From: PWXP01 sp034005525
GTDB lineage: Bacteria > Planctomycetota > Planctomycetia > Pirellulales > Thermoguttaceae
DNA length: 64,000 bases
Reading direction: 5' to 3'
Assembly (NCBI GenBank): GCA_034005525.1
Contig: JAVEUP010000003.1
Span: forward strand, 50,163 to 114,162
The stretch's first letter is position 1; every line of letters starts with the position of its first letter. The notes below the pieces were generated by a model. That model ran no database searches and was not told the DNA's origin. It saw only the letters and a list, made by a program, of their open reading frames with translations. The translations under genes were made by a program, and so were the position numbers. Below, piece by piece: positions 53,661-61,752 of this stretch.

Positions 53661-53838
53661 CCCGGATTATTCATTAGCCGCTGGGTGCTAGCCCGATGCC
53701 CCTTACTTTGTAGCGGCACGGCGCGAGCCGTCCGGTATTACAGTGGGAAAACCGGGCGGCTCGCGCCGCTCCGCTAAGAAAACGCCCCCAAATGGTCCCA
53801 AAGCAAGCGGCAGCTCGCGTGATGAATAATCCGGGCTA
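53658..53838. mobile_element. TIR element copy R5 with internal palindrome
   Basis: TAGCCCGGATTATTCAT at 53658 and its inverted ATGAATAATCCGGGCTA at 53822-53838 are the ends; the left end is the stop codon of the upstream gene. The centre differs from R1-R4 and contains a second near-perfect palindrome: AGCGGCACGGCGCGAGCC at 53712-53729, continuing to 53736, matched by an inverted copy at 53751-53775. It fills the 181-base gap between convergent genes. Confidence 0.75.
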
Positions 53839-53841
53839 CCG

Positions 53842-56514
53842 CTATCGCCTGGCCAATGTGTACACGGTCAGGCCGTCCACTTCGCTTCCTGGGGCTCGCG
53901 TCAGAAGGCTGGCTGCATAGCCGGTCACAAAGCACGTGCCAATGCCGATGGCCGCATAGAGGAAACCCTGCACCGCCGTCAGCCGGGCGACCAGTAGCAT
54001 GGCCGTTGCGCCGCAAACGGCGCCCACGGCAGCGCCCAGTCCGTTGGCTCGCATGGTGAGCATACCCAGGCAGAACAGGCCGCCCAGCACGCCCATGAAC
54101 AGGCCGATCACCGCGATGAACTGGTCCCAGAGCGAGCGGATGGCCGGATCGACAAACCAGAGCCCCAGCAGTGTTCCGCCGCAGCCAAGCAGCAGGGTCA
54201 ACGCCCGCGCAGCCCACAAATAGGACCGTTCGCTGCGTAGCACGCCGAAGGGTCGCAAGAAATCGGTCACCACGGTCGTGGCCGTACTGTTCATGCTGGT
54301 CGATACGGTCGACTGTGCGGCAGCGAAGATTCCCGCCACAACCAGGCCGGCGATGCCGATCGGCAATTCGTGCGAGATAAACAGCGGCAGGATTTGATCG
54401 GTGCTGAACGTGGGATCGAGCTTTTCGGGATGGGCCTTGTAGAACACGTACAGCCCGGCCCCCACGCCGAAGAAAAGAAACGAGCCCGGAACGGCCAGCA
54501 GGGCATTGGTCCAGATAGCCCGCGCGGCGCGTTTCTGGTCCGGCGTGGTCATGTAGCGTTGCACCACGGCCTGGTCGGAGGTGTACGAGGCGAATTGCTG
54601 CCCGAACCCGCCGATCAGCACAACCCATAGCGCGAGGTTTGCACTGGTCAGGTCCCAGTGCAAGTTGGCCGCGCGGAACTTGTCGCTTTCCCAGGCGGTT
54701 GTTAAGAGGCCGCCGAGGTTCTCCTCGGCACCGGCCACCATGATCACCAGGCACAGGATCGCGCCGCCCAGCAGGACAACTGTTTGAATGGTATCGGTCC
54801 AGACGACGGCCTCAACGCCGCCCAGCGTGCAGTAGACAACACTTAGCAGGCCGATCAGCAGCACGCACTGCGCAGGCGAAAGCGGCGTGACGGCAGCCAG
54901 TGCCAGACCGGCCAGCGACATGACAATGCCCATCCTGCAAATATGGAACACGGTGAACGAGCCGCTACCGAACAGCCGCATGCCGAAGTTGAATCGCTTG
55001 TCGAGGTACTCGTACGCACTGGTGGCGTCGATGCGGCGGAAGAACGGCAGTGCGACGTACACGGCGACCGGCGCGACGGCCAGGATCATGAAGTTCCCGG
55101 TCAGGTATACCCAATCTTGCGCGAAGGCCTTGGCCGGAATAGCCATGTAGGTGATTGAACTGAGCATGGTGGCATAGATGCTCATGCCCGCCACCCACCA
55201 CGGCACTCGCTGGCCGCCGCGGAAGAAATCGTCCGTGCTGCGGTTCCTTGCAGCGAAGAACACGCCCACGCCTACCATGCCCAGCAGATACACTACCAGC
55301 ACGCTGAAGTTCACCGGTCCAAACGTCGCGGTGCTGGGCTCCGCGCGAATGAACCAGACGGCGGGCGTGCGGTGCCGGGGCCGGGTCTCACCTGAGGCCA
55401 GTACGAAACCGTCGCCCCAGCGCACCGCAGGCGTGGTGACCTGGTTGGCCGGGGTGCGCGGGCCTGCGGTCCACGTGTCGGTGATCGTATGGTAGATCCA
55501 ACTACTGGGCTCGAAGCCGGGATGATCGTCCTGGAGCTGCTCGGTGCGAGTCCACAGGGCGCCGGCGTCGCCGCTGAGTACGAACAGGTGCGATTGCCCC
55601 ACCGCAATGGCCGTCCCTGCCATGACCGGCTGCGGCAGATCGGCGCGGCGGCGCCAGGGTTCGGCCCGGAGGCCGGCGCCCCGATACGCGCCGGTGGCCG
55701 GGTCGAACGCGGCCGGGTCGTCGTAGCGGGCGGGGCAGAACTCGTACACGTCGGCCAGCGGGACGACGTTCATCGCCGCCGCCGTGTCGTCGGCCGCGCG
55801 CCGGCCGCCAATCACGTAGACGCACGGGTCGAAACCGTTGTGCTGCGCCGCGGCGATGTGAAACGCCCGAGCCGGACCCGGCAGCGGCGGAAGTGGTTCC
55901 CATTCGGGCCGCGCATCGCGGTCAAGCGGCGACAGGTCCATCCGCCAGAAGTCGCCCCTCGCACTTTTCAACGAAAGGCCCTCCTGGCCGCCGGCGACGT
56001 ACACCACGTCGCCAATCGCCACGGCCGCGCCGAACGCCATCGGTCGCGGCAGCCGCGGCAACGGATGCGTGACAAGCTCGCGCTTCTCGCGGTCCCAGGT
56101 GAGCAGCATTGCTTCGTCGAACACCTGTTGGCCATCTTCGCCGCCCAGGCATACTACGCCGAAGCGCGTGCTGGCAACCACACCGTAGCCGATCGGCCGA
56201 GGCAATTGGAAGCCGCCGTGCCATGCATACGCGCCTCGCTGGTCACGAACGAGCACCCAGGCGTTGTCGTGCCACACCTTGGGCGCTTGCCAACGATCCT
56301 CGCCTTCGGCAACGGGGAAGTTTGCCCCGCCCGCCACGATCAACGCGTCGTGATGAACCCCGACAAACGGCCCGGCCACGCCGAGCGGCTCCGGCAGGTC
56401 GGGTAAGGCTTCCCAGCGCAAGGCTCCCTCGGCTTGCGGCTCCGATGCCACGGCCAAGCCGGCCGTACTGAACGCCACGCCGAGCAGTATCGCAAGTAGT
56501 ATTCGCATGGGCAT
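53842..56514 (-). CDS. Kelch mutarotase plus sodium:solute symporter fusion
   Basis: 890 residues from ATG 56514 (ATG 56508 is also possible). Signal peptide, then a kelch beta-propeller of about 350 residues with the NanM-type GGANFP motif (61-66) and repeated GG-containing blades (VVCLGGEDGQQVF, VVYVAGGQEGLS, VYVIGGRRAAD). This is a cyclically permuted mutarotase/N-acetylneuraminate epimerase-like fold. From about 398 on it is an SSS-family symporter with about 13 helices (NFSVLVVYLLGMVGVGVFF, SSITYMAIPAKAF, GGVEAVVWTDTIQTVVLLGG). It probably imports sialic acid with sodium while the exported propeller equilibrates its anomers. Start is 17 bases after the regulator stop. Confidence 0.88.
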   Translation of the reverse strand: MPMRILLAILLGVAFSTAGLAVASEPQAEGALRWEALPDLPEPLGVAGPFVGVHHDALIVAGGANFPVAEGEDRWQAPKVWHDNAWVLVRDQRGAYAWHGGFQLPRPIGYGVVASTRFGVVCLGGEDGQQVFDEAMLLTWDREKRELVTHPLPRLPRPMAFGAAVAIGDVVYVAGGQEGLSLKSARGDFWRMDLSPLDRDARPEWEPLPPLPGPARAFHIAAAQHNGFDPCVYVIGGRRAADDTAAAMNVVPLADVYEFCPARYDDPAAFDPATGAYRGAGLRAEPWRRRADLPQPVMAGTAIAVGQSHLFVLSGDAGALWTRTEQLQDDHPGFEPSSWIYHTITDTWTAGPRTPANQVTTPAVRWGDGFVLASGETRPRHRTPAVWFIRAEPSTATFGPVNFSVLVVYLLGMVGVGVFFAARNRSTDDFFRGGQRVPWWVAGMSIYATMLSSITYMAIPAKAFAQDWVYLTGNFMILAVAPVAVYVALPFFRRIDATSAYEYLDKRFNFGMRLFGSGSFTVFHICRMGIVMSLAGLALAAVTPLSPAQCVLLIGLLSVVYCTLGGVEAVVWTDTIQTVVLLGGAILCLVIMVAGAEENLGGLLTTAWESDKFRAANLHWDLTSANLALWVVLIGGFGQQFASYTSDQAVVQRYMTTPDQKRAARAIWTNALLAVPGSFLFFGVGAGLYVFYKAHPEKLDPTFSTDQILPLFISHELPIGIAGLVVAGIFAAAQSTVSTSMNSTATTVVTDFLRPFGVLRSERSYLWAARALTLLLGCGGTLLGLWFVDPAIRSLWDQFIAVIGLFMGVLGGLFCLGMLTMRANGLGAAVGAVCGATAMLLVARLTAVQGFLYAAIGIGTCFVTGYAASLLTRAPGSEVDGLTVYTLARR

Positions 56515-56519
56515 ACGAG

Positions 56520-56535
56520 GAACCACCCACCCTAC
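56520..56535 (-). repeat. Repeat tail at GntR-type regulator stop codon
   Basis: Second copy of the 16-mer GAACCACCCACCCTAC. Here it holds the TAG stop of the regulator gene and lies 6 bases before the symporter-fusion start. Confidence 0.6.
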
Positions 56536-57599
56536 CCTTCCGGCAGCTCGACCGTTACGGGGAGCAGTTCGTGATTCGGTTGTACAGGCTCGCCGCGGGC
56601 CTGCTGGGCAAGCATGCGGCCAATGTGGTGCCCGATCTGCTCGGCCGTTACGGTGCTGCGCGCGTAAGGGTAGCGGGGCGGGGAATCGCTCGACTTGCGG
56701 TACACGTCGGCCACGACAATCTCGAAGTCGCGTCCTGGTTCCAGCCCGGCCAGTTCGGCCGCCTGCAAGGCCCCTTCGGCCAGAAGCTGGCTGCGGCAGA
56801 ACAGGCCCAAAGGCCGGCGCCGCTCGATCAGCCAGGGCAACACGGCGTGTTTGACGGCCTCCAGGTCCGCCGGCAGCGCCCGCATGACGAAGTCGGACGG
56901 CTTGAGTCCACCCGCGCCGGCCACGGCCAGAAGTTGATCGAAAGCGATGAAGTCGCCCGGGGCCATCTCGGCGCGGAACAGCACGGCGATTCGCCGGCAG
57001 CCGCGCGTGAGCAGATGGCTTCCCAGCAGTCCGCCGATCTGCCGCTGATCGCGATCGATCCACGGCAACGACTGGACCGATGGCTGCAACGAGCCGAACA
57101 CGACCGCCGGCAGTCCACTGGAGGCAATGGTCCGTTGCACGGCCAAAGGTGCGCGAACCAATACGAAGCCCTCGGCGCCGTCAGTCCGCAATGCCTCGGC
57201 AATGAGCCGGTTGACGAACTCGAAACCGTCCAGCGGCGGCGTGAAGTTGAACTGCAACTGCGAGCCGGGCAACTCGCCCTGAAGGCCCAGCATCAGCCCG
57301 TCGCCCAGAAGACCCTCCTGCCGCAAATAGTTTTCGTGGACCACCACGTGAACTCGCTGCAAGGCAGACGCGGGTGTTTCGTCGGGCAGCCGGGCTATGT
57401 ACGTTCCAAGCCGCCGTCGCCGGTGGATGACCCCTCGCTTGACCAACACCCGCAGTGCGTTATTCGCTGCCTGAGTGCTCACGTGCAGCTTGCTGGCCGC
57501 GGCGTCGGTGCTCAGGTACGGATCACCCGGCCGGAGCTTCGAGCCGCGAATCTCCTGCTCGAGCAGGTCGGCCAGTTGCACAATTCGGGAAGACTTCAT
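56532..57599 (-). CDS. GntR-type regulator with LacI-like sensor domain
   Basis: 355 residues with AAGGAG 8 bases before ATG 57599. The N-terminal 75 residues are a GntR winged helix (IVQLADLLEQEIRGSKLRPG, AASKLHVSTQAANNALRVLV, GVIHRRRRLGTYIARLP). The rest is a periplasmic-binding-type effector domain (LLGSHLLTRGCRRIAVLFRA, LIERRRPLGLFCRSQLLAEG, FEIVVADVYRK). It probably binds a sugar and controls the symporter and neighbouring genes. Its stop lies inside the 16-mer GAACCACCCACCCTAC shared with recQ. Confidence 0.88.
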   Translation of the reverse strand: MKSSRIVQLADLLEQEIRGSKLRPGDPYLSTDAAASKLHVSTQAANNALRVLVKRGVIHRRRRLGTYIARLPDETPASALQRVHVVVHENYLRQEGLLGDGLMLGLQGELPGSQLQFNFTPPLDGFEFVNRLIAEALRTDGAEGFVLVRAPLAVQRTIASSGLPAVVFGSLQPSVQSLPWIDRDQRQIGGLLGSHLLTRGCRRIAVLFRAEMAPGDFIAFDQLLAVAGAGGLKPSDFVMRALPADLEAVKHAVLPWLIERRRPLGLFCRSQLLAEGALQAAELAGLEPGRDFEIVVADVYRKSSDSPPRYPYARSTVTAEQIGHHIGRMLAQQARGEPVQPNHELLPVTVELPEG

Positions 57600-57641
57600 A
57601 GACCTTTCTCCTTGCGACTGCCGATTATCGCCGATTGTTTC

Positions 57642-57743
57642 TCGAAGTCAACCCCTGGCACCGGCGCTTGTCGGAAGTAATCGAAATCAACCACATCATG
57701 GCTGAATATCAGCCAGCCCGGGCGGTCAACCAACCCGCCCGGC
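57642..57743. promoter_or_regulatory. Possible operator region of GntR-type regulator
   Basis: Direct repeats TCGAAGTCAACC (57642-57653) and TCGAAATCAACC (57681-57692) are followed by a GGTCAACC (57724-57731). A perfect inverted repeat GGCTGA-ATA-TCAGCC lies at 57700-57714 and an 8-bp GC hairpin at about 57718-57742. All lie between the regulator start and the lyase stop. Confidence 0.45.
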
Positions 57744-57849
57744 AACGATATCGATTCTAGCAGGGGGTTCAGTCATGCTTGTTTGTGGGGTGGCTTCTGC
57801 CGTCTGGCTCGATGCTGCGGAGGACAAACCCCGTTGCTGCACTCGTTGG

Positions 57850-58791
57850 TCACACTGCATTTCGTTCCATGAACTCGGGAATCAGCGCCTCGGCGGCGGG
57901 CCGAATGCGTTCTGCCTCCGCGGGTGGAATCGAACGATAGGGCCAGCGCATCCGCTCGCCAACGTCGGCCCAGCCACCGAGCAGGGCCATGAAGCGGTCG
58001 CAGGCGGCGGGGCAATACCCTTGGTCGGTAATGAAAGGCCGGATATATCCGTCCATGAACCGCTGCAACCGCTGCTCCAATTCGAGCGCCGCCGGCATGT
58101 CGGTTTGCATCCGGTCGGTCCACCGCTGGGCAGCCCGCGGGTTCAGGCACGCCACATTCGAATACGCTCCGCGTGCACCGCGGCAGATGCCGCTTGCCAG
58201 CAGGTGCCCCGGCACGAACACGCTCAACTGCGGCACGTACCGGCGCATCGAGGCGTACCAAGCGTCGTCGCCGCCGGCCGTCTTCCATCCCACCAGGGCC
58301 GGCACGCGCTCGGCCAGGCGGCCGACCTGCTTTGGCACAAGGACTCGCTTCGCGTGCGGCGGATTGTACAGCACCAGCCCGATGCCGTCGGCCACCTCGG
58401 CCATCTGTTCCAGGAACGCCGCCGCTTCGGCGTCGGTCAGCGGGAACCAGTCGGGCAAGATCACCTGCACCGCGCCCGGCGCCAGGGCGACGGTACGGCG
58501 CAGCCGTTCGCGGGAGATTTGCGCGCTCATGTGGCTGACGCCGATTTGGAACGGCATGCCGGCGGCGCTGCACTTATCTGCAAGGCACTGCGAGATCCGG
58601 TCGAACTCGGCCTCGGTCTGGGCGTGGAACTCGCCCGCGGTGCCGTTCGAGTAGATGCCGTCCACCTGGATGGCGATGAGCGTATCGACCTCGTCGGCCA
58701 TGCGGCCCAAATCGATCGAGTCGTCGGCGTTCCACGCCGAAAGCAGCGTAGCCCAATTGCCGCATATTTGTTCGGAGGTAAGAGGCTTCAT
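57850..58791 (-). CDS. DapA/NanA-family aldolase, probable N-acetylneuraminate lyase
   Basis: 313 residues, a TIM-barrel class I aldolase of the dihydrodipicolinate synthase/N-acetylneuraminate lyase family. Motifs: GIYSNGTAGEFHAQTEAEFD (GTAGE replaces the usual GSTGE), IGLVLYNPPHA (Tyr) and VGWKTAGGDDAW with the Schiff-base Lys. Sialic-acid lyase is preferred over lysine synthesis because the neighbours are sialidases, a symporter and a sugar regulator. It cleaves a 2-keto-3-deoxy sugar acid to pyruvate. Substrate not proven. Confidence 0.82.
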   Translation of the reverse strand: MKPLTSEQICGNWATLLSAWNADDSIDLGRMADEVDTLIAIQVDGIYSNGTAGEFHAQTEAEFDRISQCLADKCSAAGMPFQIGVSHMSAQISRERLRRTVALAPGAVQVILPDWFPLTDAEAAAFLEQMAEVADGIGLVLYNPPHAKRVLVPKQVGRLAERVPALVGWKTAGGDDAWYASMRRYVPQLSVFVPGHLLASGICRGARGAYSNVACLNPRAAQRWTDRMQTDMPAALELEQRLQRFMDGYIRPFITDQGYCPAACDRFMALLGGWADVGERMRWPYRSIPPAEAERIRPAAEALIPEFMERNAV

Positions 58792-58812
58792 AACTGGATC
58801 GCGGCTTGTTTG

Positions 58813-60024
58813 TTACCACCCTGCCAGAGACGGCACTTCCCCGTCGCCCGTCGGTTCGCCTCCGAGCAGCCAGGCGAGGTTGAATTGTGCGATGTGCCCG
58901 CCGCCGGAACCCTCGTACAGCAGGTAAATCCACCCTTCGCTCGGCGTGCCTGGTCGGCCGGCCGCCAGCGACGAATAGGCGAAGCCGCCCTTCTCGACCA
59001 GCCGCTTCAACGGCCAGGTCTGCCCGCCGTCGAAGCTGACCCAAACCGTGCCGCCATGCCGGCCTTGCGGCGACTCGATGTTGCTGAACACCAGGATGTC
59101 GCGCCCCTTGACCGGCAGACGCACCAGGCCGGCCATCAGGCCGTAGTCGCGGTGCTGGTCGCCGTCTGGCAGGACGTCGCTTACGGAGAAGTCCTTCCAG
59201 GTTTCGCCGCCGTCGTTGCTGTGGGCGATATGCCTCATGCGCGGGTTCCGTCCGTCGGTGGAAAGGTGCCGGCGCGAGTTGTAATAGATGCGTCCGTCGG
59301 AGAGCTCGGCCAGGGTGGCCTCGCCGGTGCCCAGGGCCGGGAACGGCGCACTGGTGTGCCAGGTCTTGCCCCCGTCGTCGCTGTAGACGGCGTTGGTGTA
59401 GTGCTGCGGCCAATACTGGCGGTCGTTGCCGCCGGCGTAGCAGCGCGAGGGGCGCAGCAACCGCCCGGCATGCTCGCCGTGCCGGAGCGTGATGCCGCGC
59501 TCGTTCATGCACATCGACGGAACGTTTTCCTTATCGTCCGGATGAACCACCACCTCCTGCTCGGCCCAGGTCTTGCCGTGGTCGGTGCTGCGGAACACGT
59601 GCAGCGGAGCGGGCGGGTGCTTTTCCTCGGTGAATACGAGGATATGGCCGGTTCTTTCGTCGACCACGGCCCCGCCGGAGTTCAGGCCCTCGCGCAGGGC
59701 GATTCCCGGGCCCCAGGTTTCGCCGCCGTCCTCGCTGCGCCGCACCCGCACCGTGCCCCAACCCCACACGGCAATCACCGTACCGTCGGTGGCCACGACG
59801 ACGTTGGGCAGCCGCTCGCCCGGGAACACCGGCTGTGCGTCGAACTTCGGCTCGCCTAGAAACGGTTCGACCCCGGCTTCGGCCGGCAGGCCCGCGGCGG
59901 TTTGCGGCCCATGCAGGGGCAATCCCTCCGCCGCGGCCGGCGACGCAACCCATAGCATTGCCAAAAGGGCCGCGAAGGCCACGGCTCGGGTGTGGTCGTG
60001 TGACTCACGTTGCCCGTTGTTCAT
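58813..60024 (-). CDS. Secreted sialidase, Asp-box propeller, copy 1
   Basis: 403 residues from ATG 60024 with AGGAG 7 bases upstream and a signal peptide (AVAFAALLAMLWVASPAAA). Five Asp-box motifs SxDxGxxW are visible (RSEDGGETW, RSTDHGKTW, YSDDGGKTW, HSNDGGETW, VSFDGGQTW) in a six-bladed propeller. Arginine-bearing ERLPNVVVATDG, GRLLRPSR, DYGLMAGLVRLP and AYSSLAAG (Tyr) are candidate sialidase active-site segments. GH33 sialidases cleave terminal sialic acids. The lyase starts 21 bases after its stop. Paralogous to the next sialidase over most of its length. Confidence 0.85.
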   Translation of the reverse strand: MNNGQRESHDHTRAVAFAALLAMLWVASPAAAEGLPLHGPQTAAGLPAEAGVEPFLGEPKFDAQPVFPGERLPNVVVATDGTVIAVWGWGTVRVRRSEDGGETWGPGIALREGLNSGGAVVDERTGHILVFTEEKHPPAPLHVFRSTDHGKTWAEQEVVVHPDDKENVPSMCMNERGITLRHGEHAGRLLRPSRCYAGGNDRQYWPQHYTNAVYSDDGGKTWHTSAPFPALGTGEATLAELSDGRIYYNSRRHLSTDGRNPRMRHIAHSNDGGETWKDFSVSDVLPDGDQHRDYGLMAGLVRLPVKGRDILVFSNIESPQGRHGGTVWVSFDGGQTWPLKRLVEKGGFAYSSLAAGRPGTPSEGWIYLLYEGSGGGHIAQFNLAWLLGGEPTGDGEVPSLAGW

Positions 60025-60210
60025 AATGTCGCTCCTGGGTTGTAGCACGAGTTGAAGCGGGCAGTCTCACCGAGTACTGGGTACTGGATACTGGTCGTCG
60101 GCCCCCCCTCTTGCGTTCACGTCGCCGGAATGGTTAACCTAATTTGGGCGCCGGCGGTTTGGGACTGAAAGACATTCCGGTAACCGTTCATAGCCGACTG
60201 ACGGTTTCGC

Positions 60211-60227
60211 CTGGCCGAAGCGGCCAG
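60211..60227. terminator. Hairpin between the two sialidase genes
   Basis: CTGGCCG-AAG-CGGCCAG is a perfect 7-bp stem 17 bases after the stop of sialidase 2. No T-run follows. It could terminate or attenuate transcription between the two sialidase genes. Confidence 0.35.
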
Positions 60228-60244
60228 TCCTGGTTTCATGCGAA

Positions 60245-61444
60245 TCACTCCACTTCCTTCGGCACCTCCCCGTCGCCGGTCGGTTCGCCCCCGAGCAGCC
60301 AGGCGAGGTTGAAGCGGGCGATGCGGCCGCCTCGTCCTTCGAACAGCAGGTAGATCCAGCCTTCGCTCGGCGTCGCGGGCCGGCCGGCCGCCAGCGACGA
60401 GTAGGCAAAGTGGCCCTCGTCCACAAGGCGTTTCAGCGGCCAGGTCCTGCCGCCGTCGAAGCTGACCCACACGTGGCCATTGCGGCGCCCTTTAGGCGAC
60501 ACGATGTTGCTGAACACCAGGATATCGCGGCCCCGGACCGGCAAGCGCGCCAGTCCGCCCATGAGGCCGTAGTCGCGCTGCTGGTCGCCGTCGGGCAGGA
60601 CCGTGCTCACCGAGAGGTCCCGCCAGGTCTCGCCGCCGTCCTCGCTGTATGCGGTCCAACGGTTGCGGGCGTTTTCGCCCTCGGGCGCCCAGTGCCGGCG
60701 CGAATTGTAGTACACCCGCCCGTCGGAAAGCTCCGCAACCGTGCCCTCGCCGGTGCCTGCGGCGGGAAACGGCGCACTCGGGCGCCACGTCTTGCCGCCG
60801 TCGTCGCTGAAGATGGCCGTGTTGTAGCCCGTCTTGCCGCCATAGACGCGGGCGGGGCGCACCAGCCGTCCGGCCTTCGGGCCGTACCGCAGGGTAATCC
60901 CCCGCTCGCTCATGTGCATCGCCGGGACGTTTCCATTCTCGTCCGGATGAATCACCACGTCCTGCTGATTCCAGGTCTTGCCATGATCGGTGCTGCGGTA
61001 CACGGCAAGCGGCGCAGGCGGATGCTTTTCATTAATGAACACAAGCACGTCGCCGCTTCGCTCGTCGACCAGTGCCCCGCCGCCGTGGAAGCCGGGCTCT
61101 GCCACGGCAATCTCCGGCCCCCAGGTCACACCGCCATCCTCGCTGCGGCGAACGCGGTAGCTGTTCCGGCCCCAGGTCGCCAGGACGGTGCCGTCGGTAC
61201 CGACTACCACGTTCGGAAACCGCTCGTCGCTAAACAGCGGCTGCACCTCGAACTTCGGCTCGCCGAGGAAGGACCCGAGTTCTCCTTCCGAAGGCTTTCC
61301 GGCGGCTGTCTTGGCCACGGCTTCAGATGGAGCGTCGGCCACAACGGAAGCCGGCGGTACGAGAACCGCCACAAGCGCCAGACATGCAGTCACATGGTTC
61401 CCGTATCGCGAGTCGGATCGGCACAAAGCGGCACCTCGGTTCAT
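60245..61444 (-). CDS. Secreted sialidase, Asp-box propeller, copy 2
   Basis: 399 residues from ATG 61444 (AAGGAA upstream) with a signal peptide (CLALVAVLVPPASVVA). Five Asp boxes (RSEDGGVTW, RSTDHGKTW, FSDDGGKTW, YSEDGGETW, VSFDGGRTW). The segments ERFPNVVVGTDG, GRLVRPAR, DYGLMGGLARLP and AYSSLAAGRPATPSEG match copy 1 closely; both end in AWLLGGEPTGDGEVP. A recent duplication is likely. Predicted to release sialic acid in the same cluster. Confidence 0.85.
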   Translation of the reverse strand: MNRGAALCRSDSRYGNHVTACLALVAVLVPPASVVADAPSEAVAKTAAGKPSEGELGSFLGEPKFEVQPLFSDERFPNVVVGTDGTVLATWGRNSYRVRRSEDGGVTWGPEIAVAEPGFHGGGALVDERSGDVLVFINEKHPPAPLAVYRSTDHGKTWNQQDVVIHPDENGNVPAMHMSERGITLRYGPKAGRLVRPARVYGGKTGYNTAIFSDDGGKTWRPSAPFPAAGTGEGTVAELSDGRVYYNSRRHWAPEGENARNRWTAYSEDGGETWRDLSVSTVLPDGDQQRDYGLMGGLARLPVRGRDILVFSNIVSPKGRRNGHVWVSFDGGRTWPLKRLVDEGHFAYSSLAAGRPATPSEGWIYLLFEGRGGRIARFNLAWLLGGEPTGDGEVPKEVE

Positions 61445-61497
61445 GGCGTGTTCCTTTCGGCGGTGGATTCAGGTGACACAGCGTGTTCCCCAAGCAA

Positions 61498-61752
61498 TCA
61501 GCCCAGATAAGCGCCCTGCTGTTTGAGTATCTTCTGGACCTTCGCTACCTCGACGTCGCGCACGAGGCAACCGTCCTGCACGCTTACGGCAGCGGCCACG
61601 CCCGCGGCGTGACCGGTGACAAAGCAAATTGGTATCAGCCGGAGGATTTCGTTCATTTTCGGTTCGGCGGAAATACAGCGTCCGGCGACGAGGATGTTAT
61701 CGACCGTTTCATGGATGGTTCTCCTGGAATGGGGAATCACGTCAAACTGCGT
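61498..61752 (-). pseudogene. C-terminal remnant of FAD-dependent oxidoreductase
   Basis: The frame directly after the TAG stop of sialidase copy 3 reads on in the same frame as QFDVIPHSRRTIHETVDNIL, then VAGRCISAEPKMNEILRLIP and CFVTGHAAGVAAAV, ending in a normal LKQQGAYLG stop. This matches the C-terminal NAD/FAD-region end of exported FAD-dependent oxidoreductases found in planctomycetes. The N-terminal FAD-binding half is missing. Likely a deletion relic. Confidence 0.7.

Noticed and set aside
57775..59859. Long plus-strand frame of 694 codons
   Set aside because: Antisense to the lyase and sialidase 1, which have clear motifs and ribosome-binding sites.
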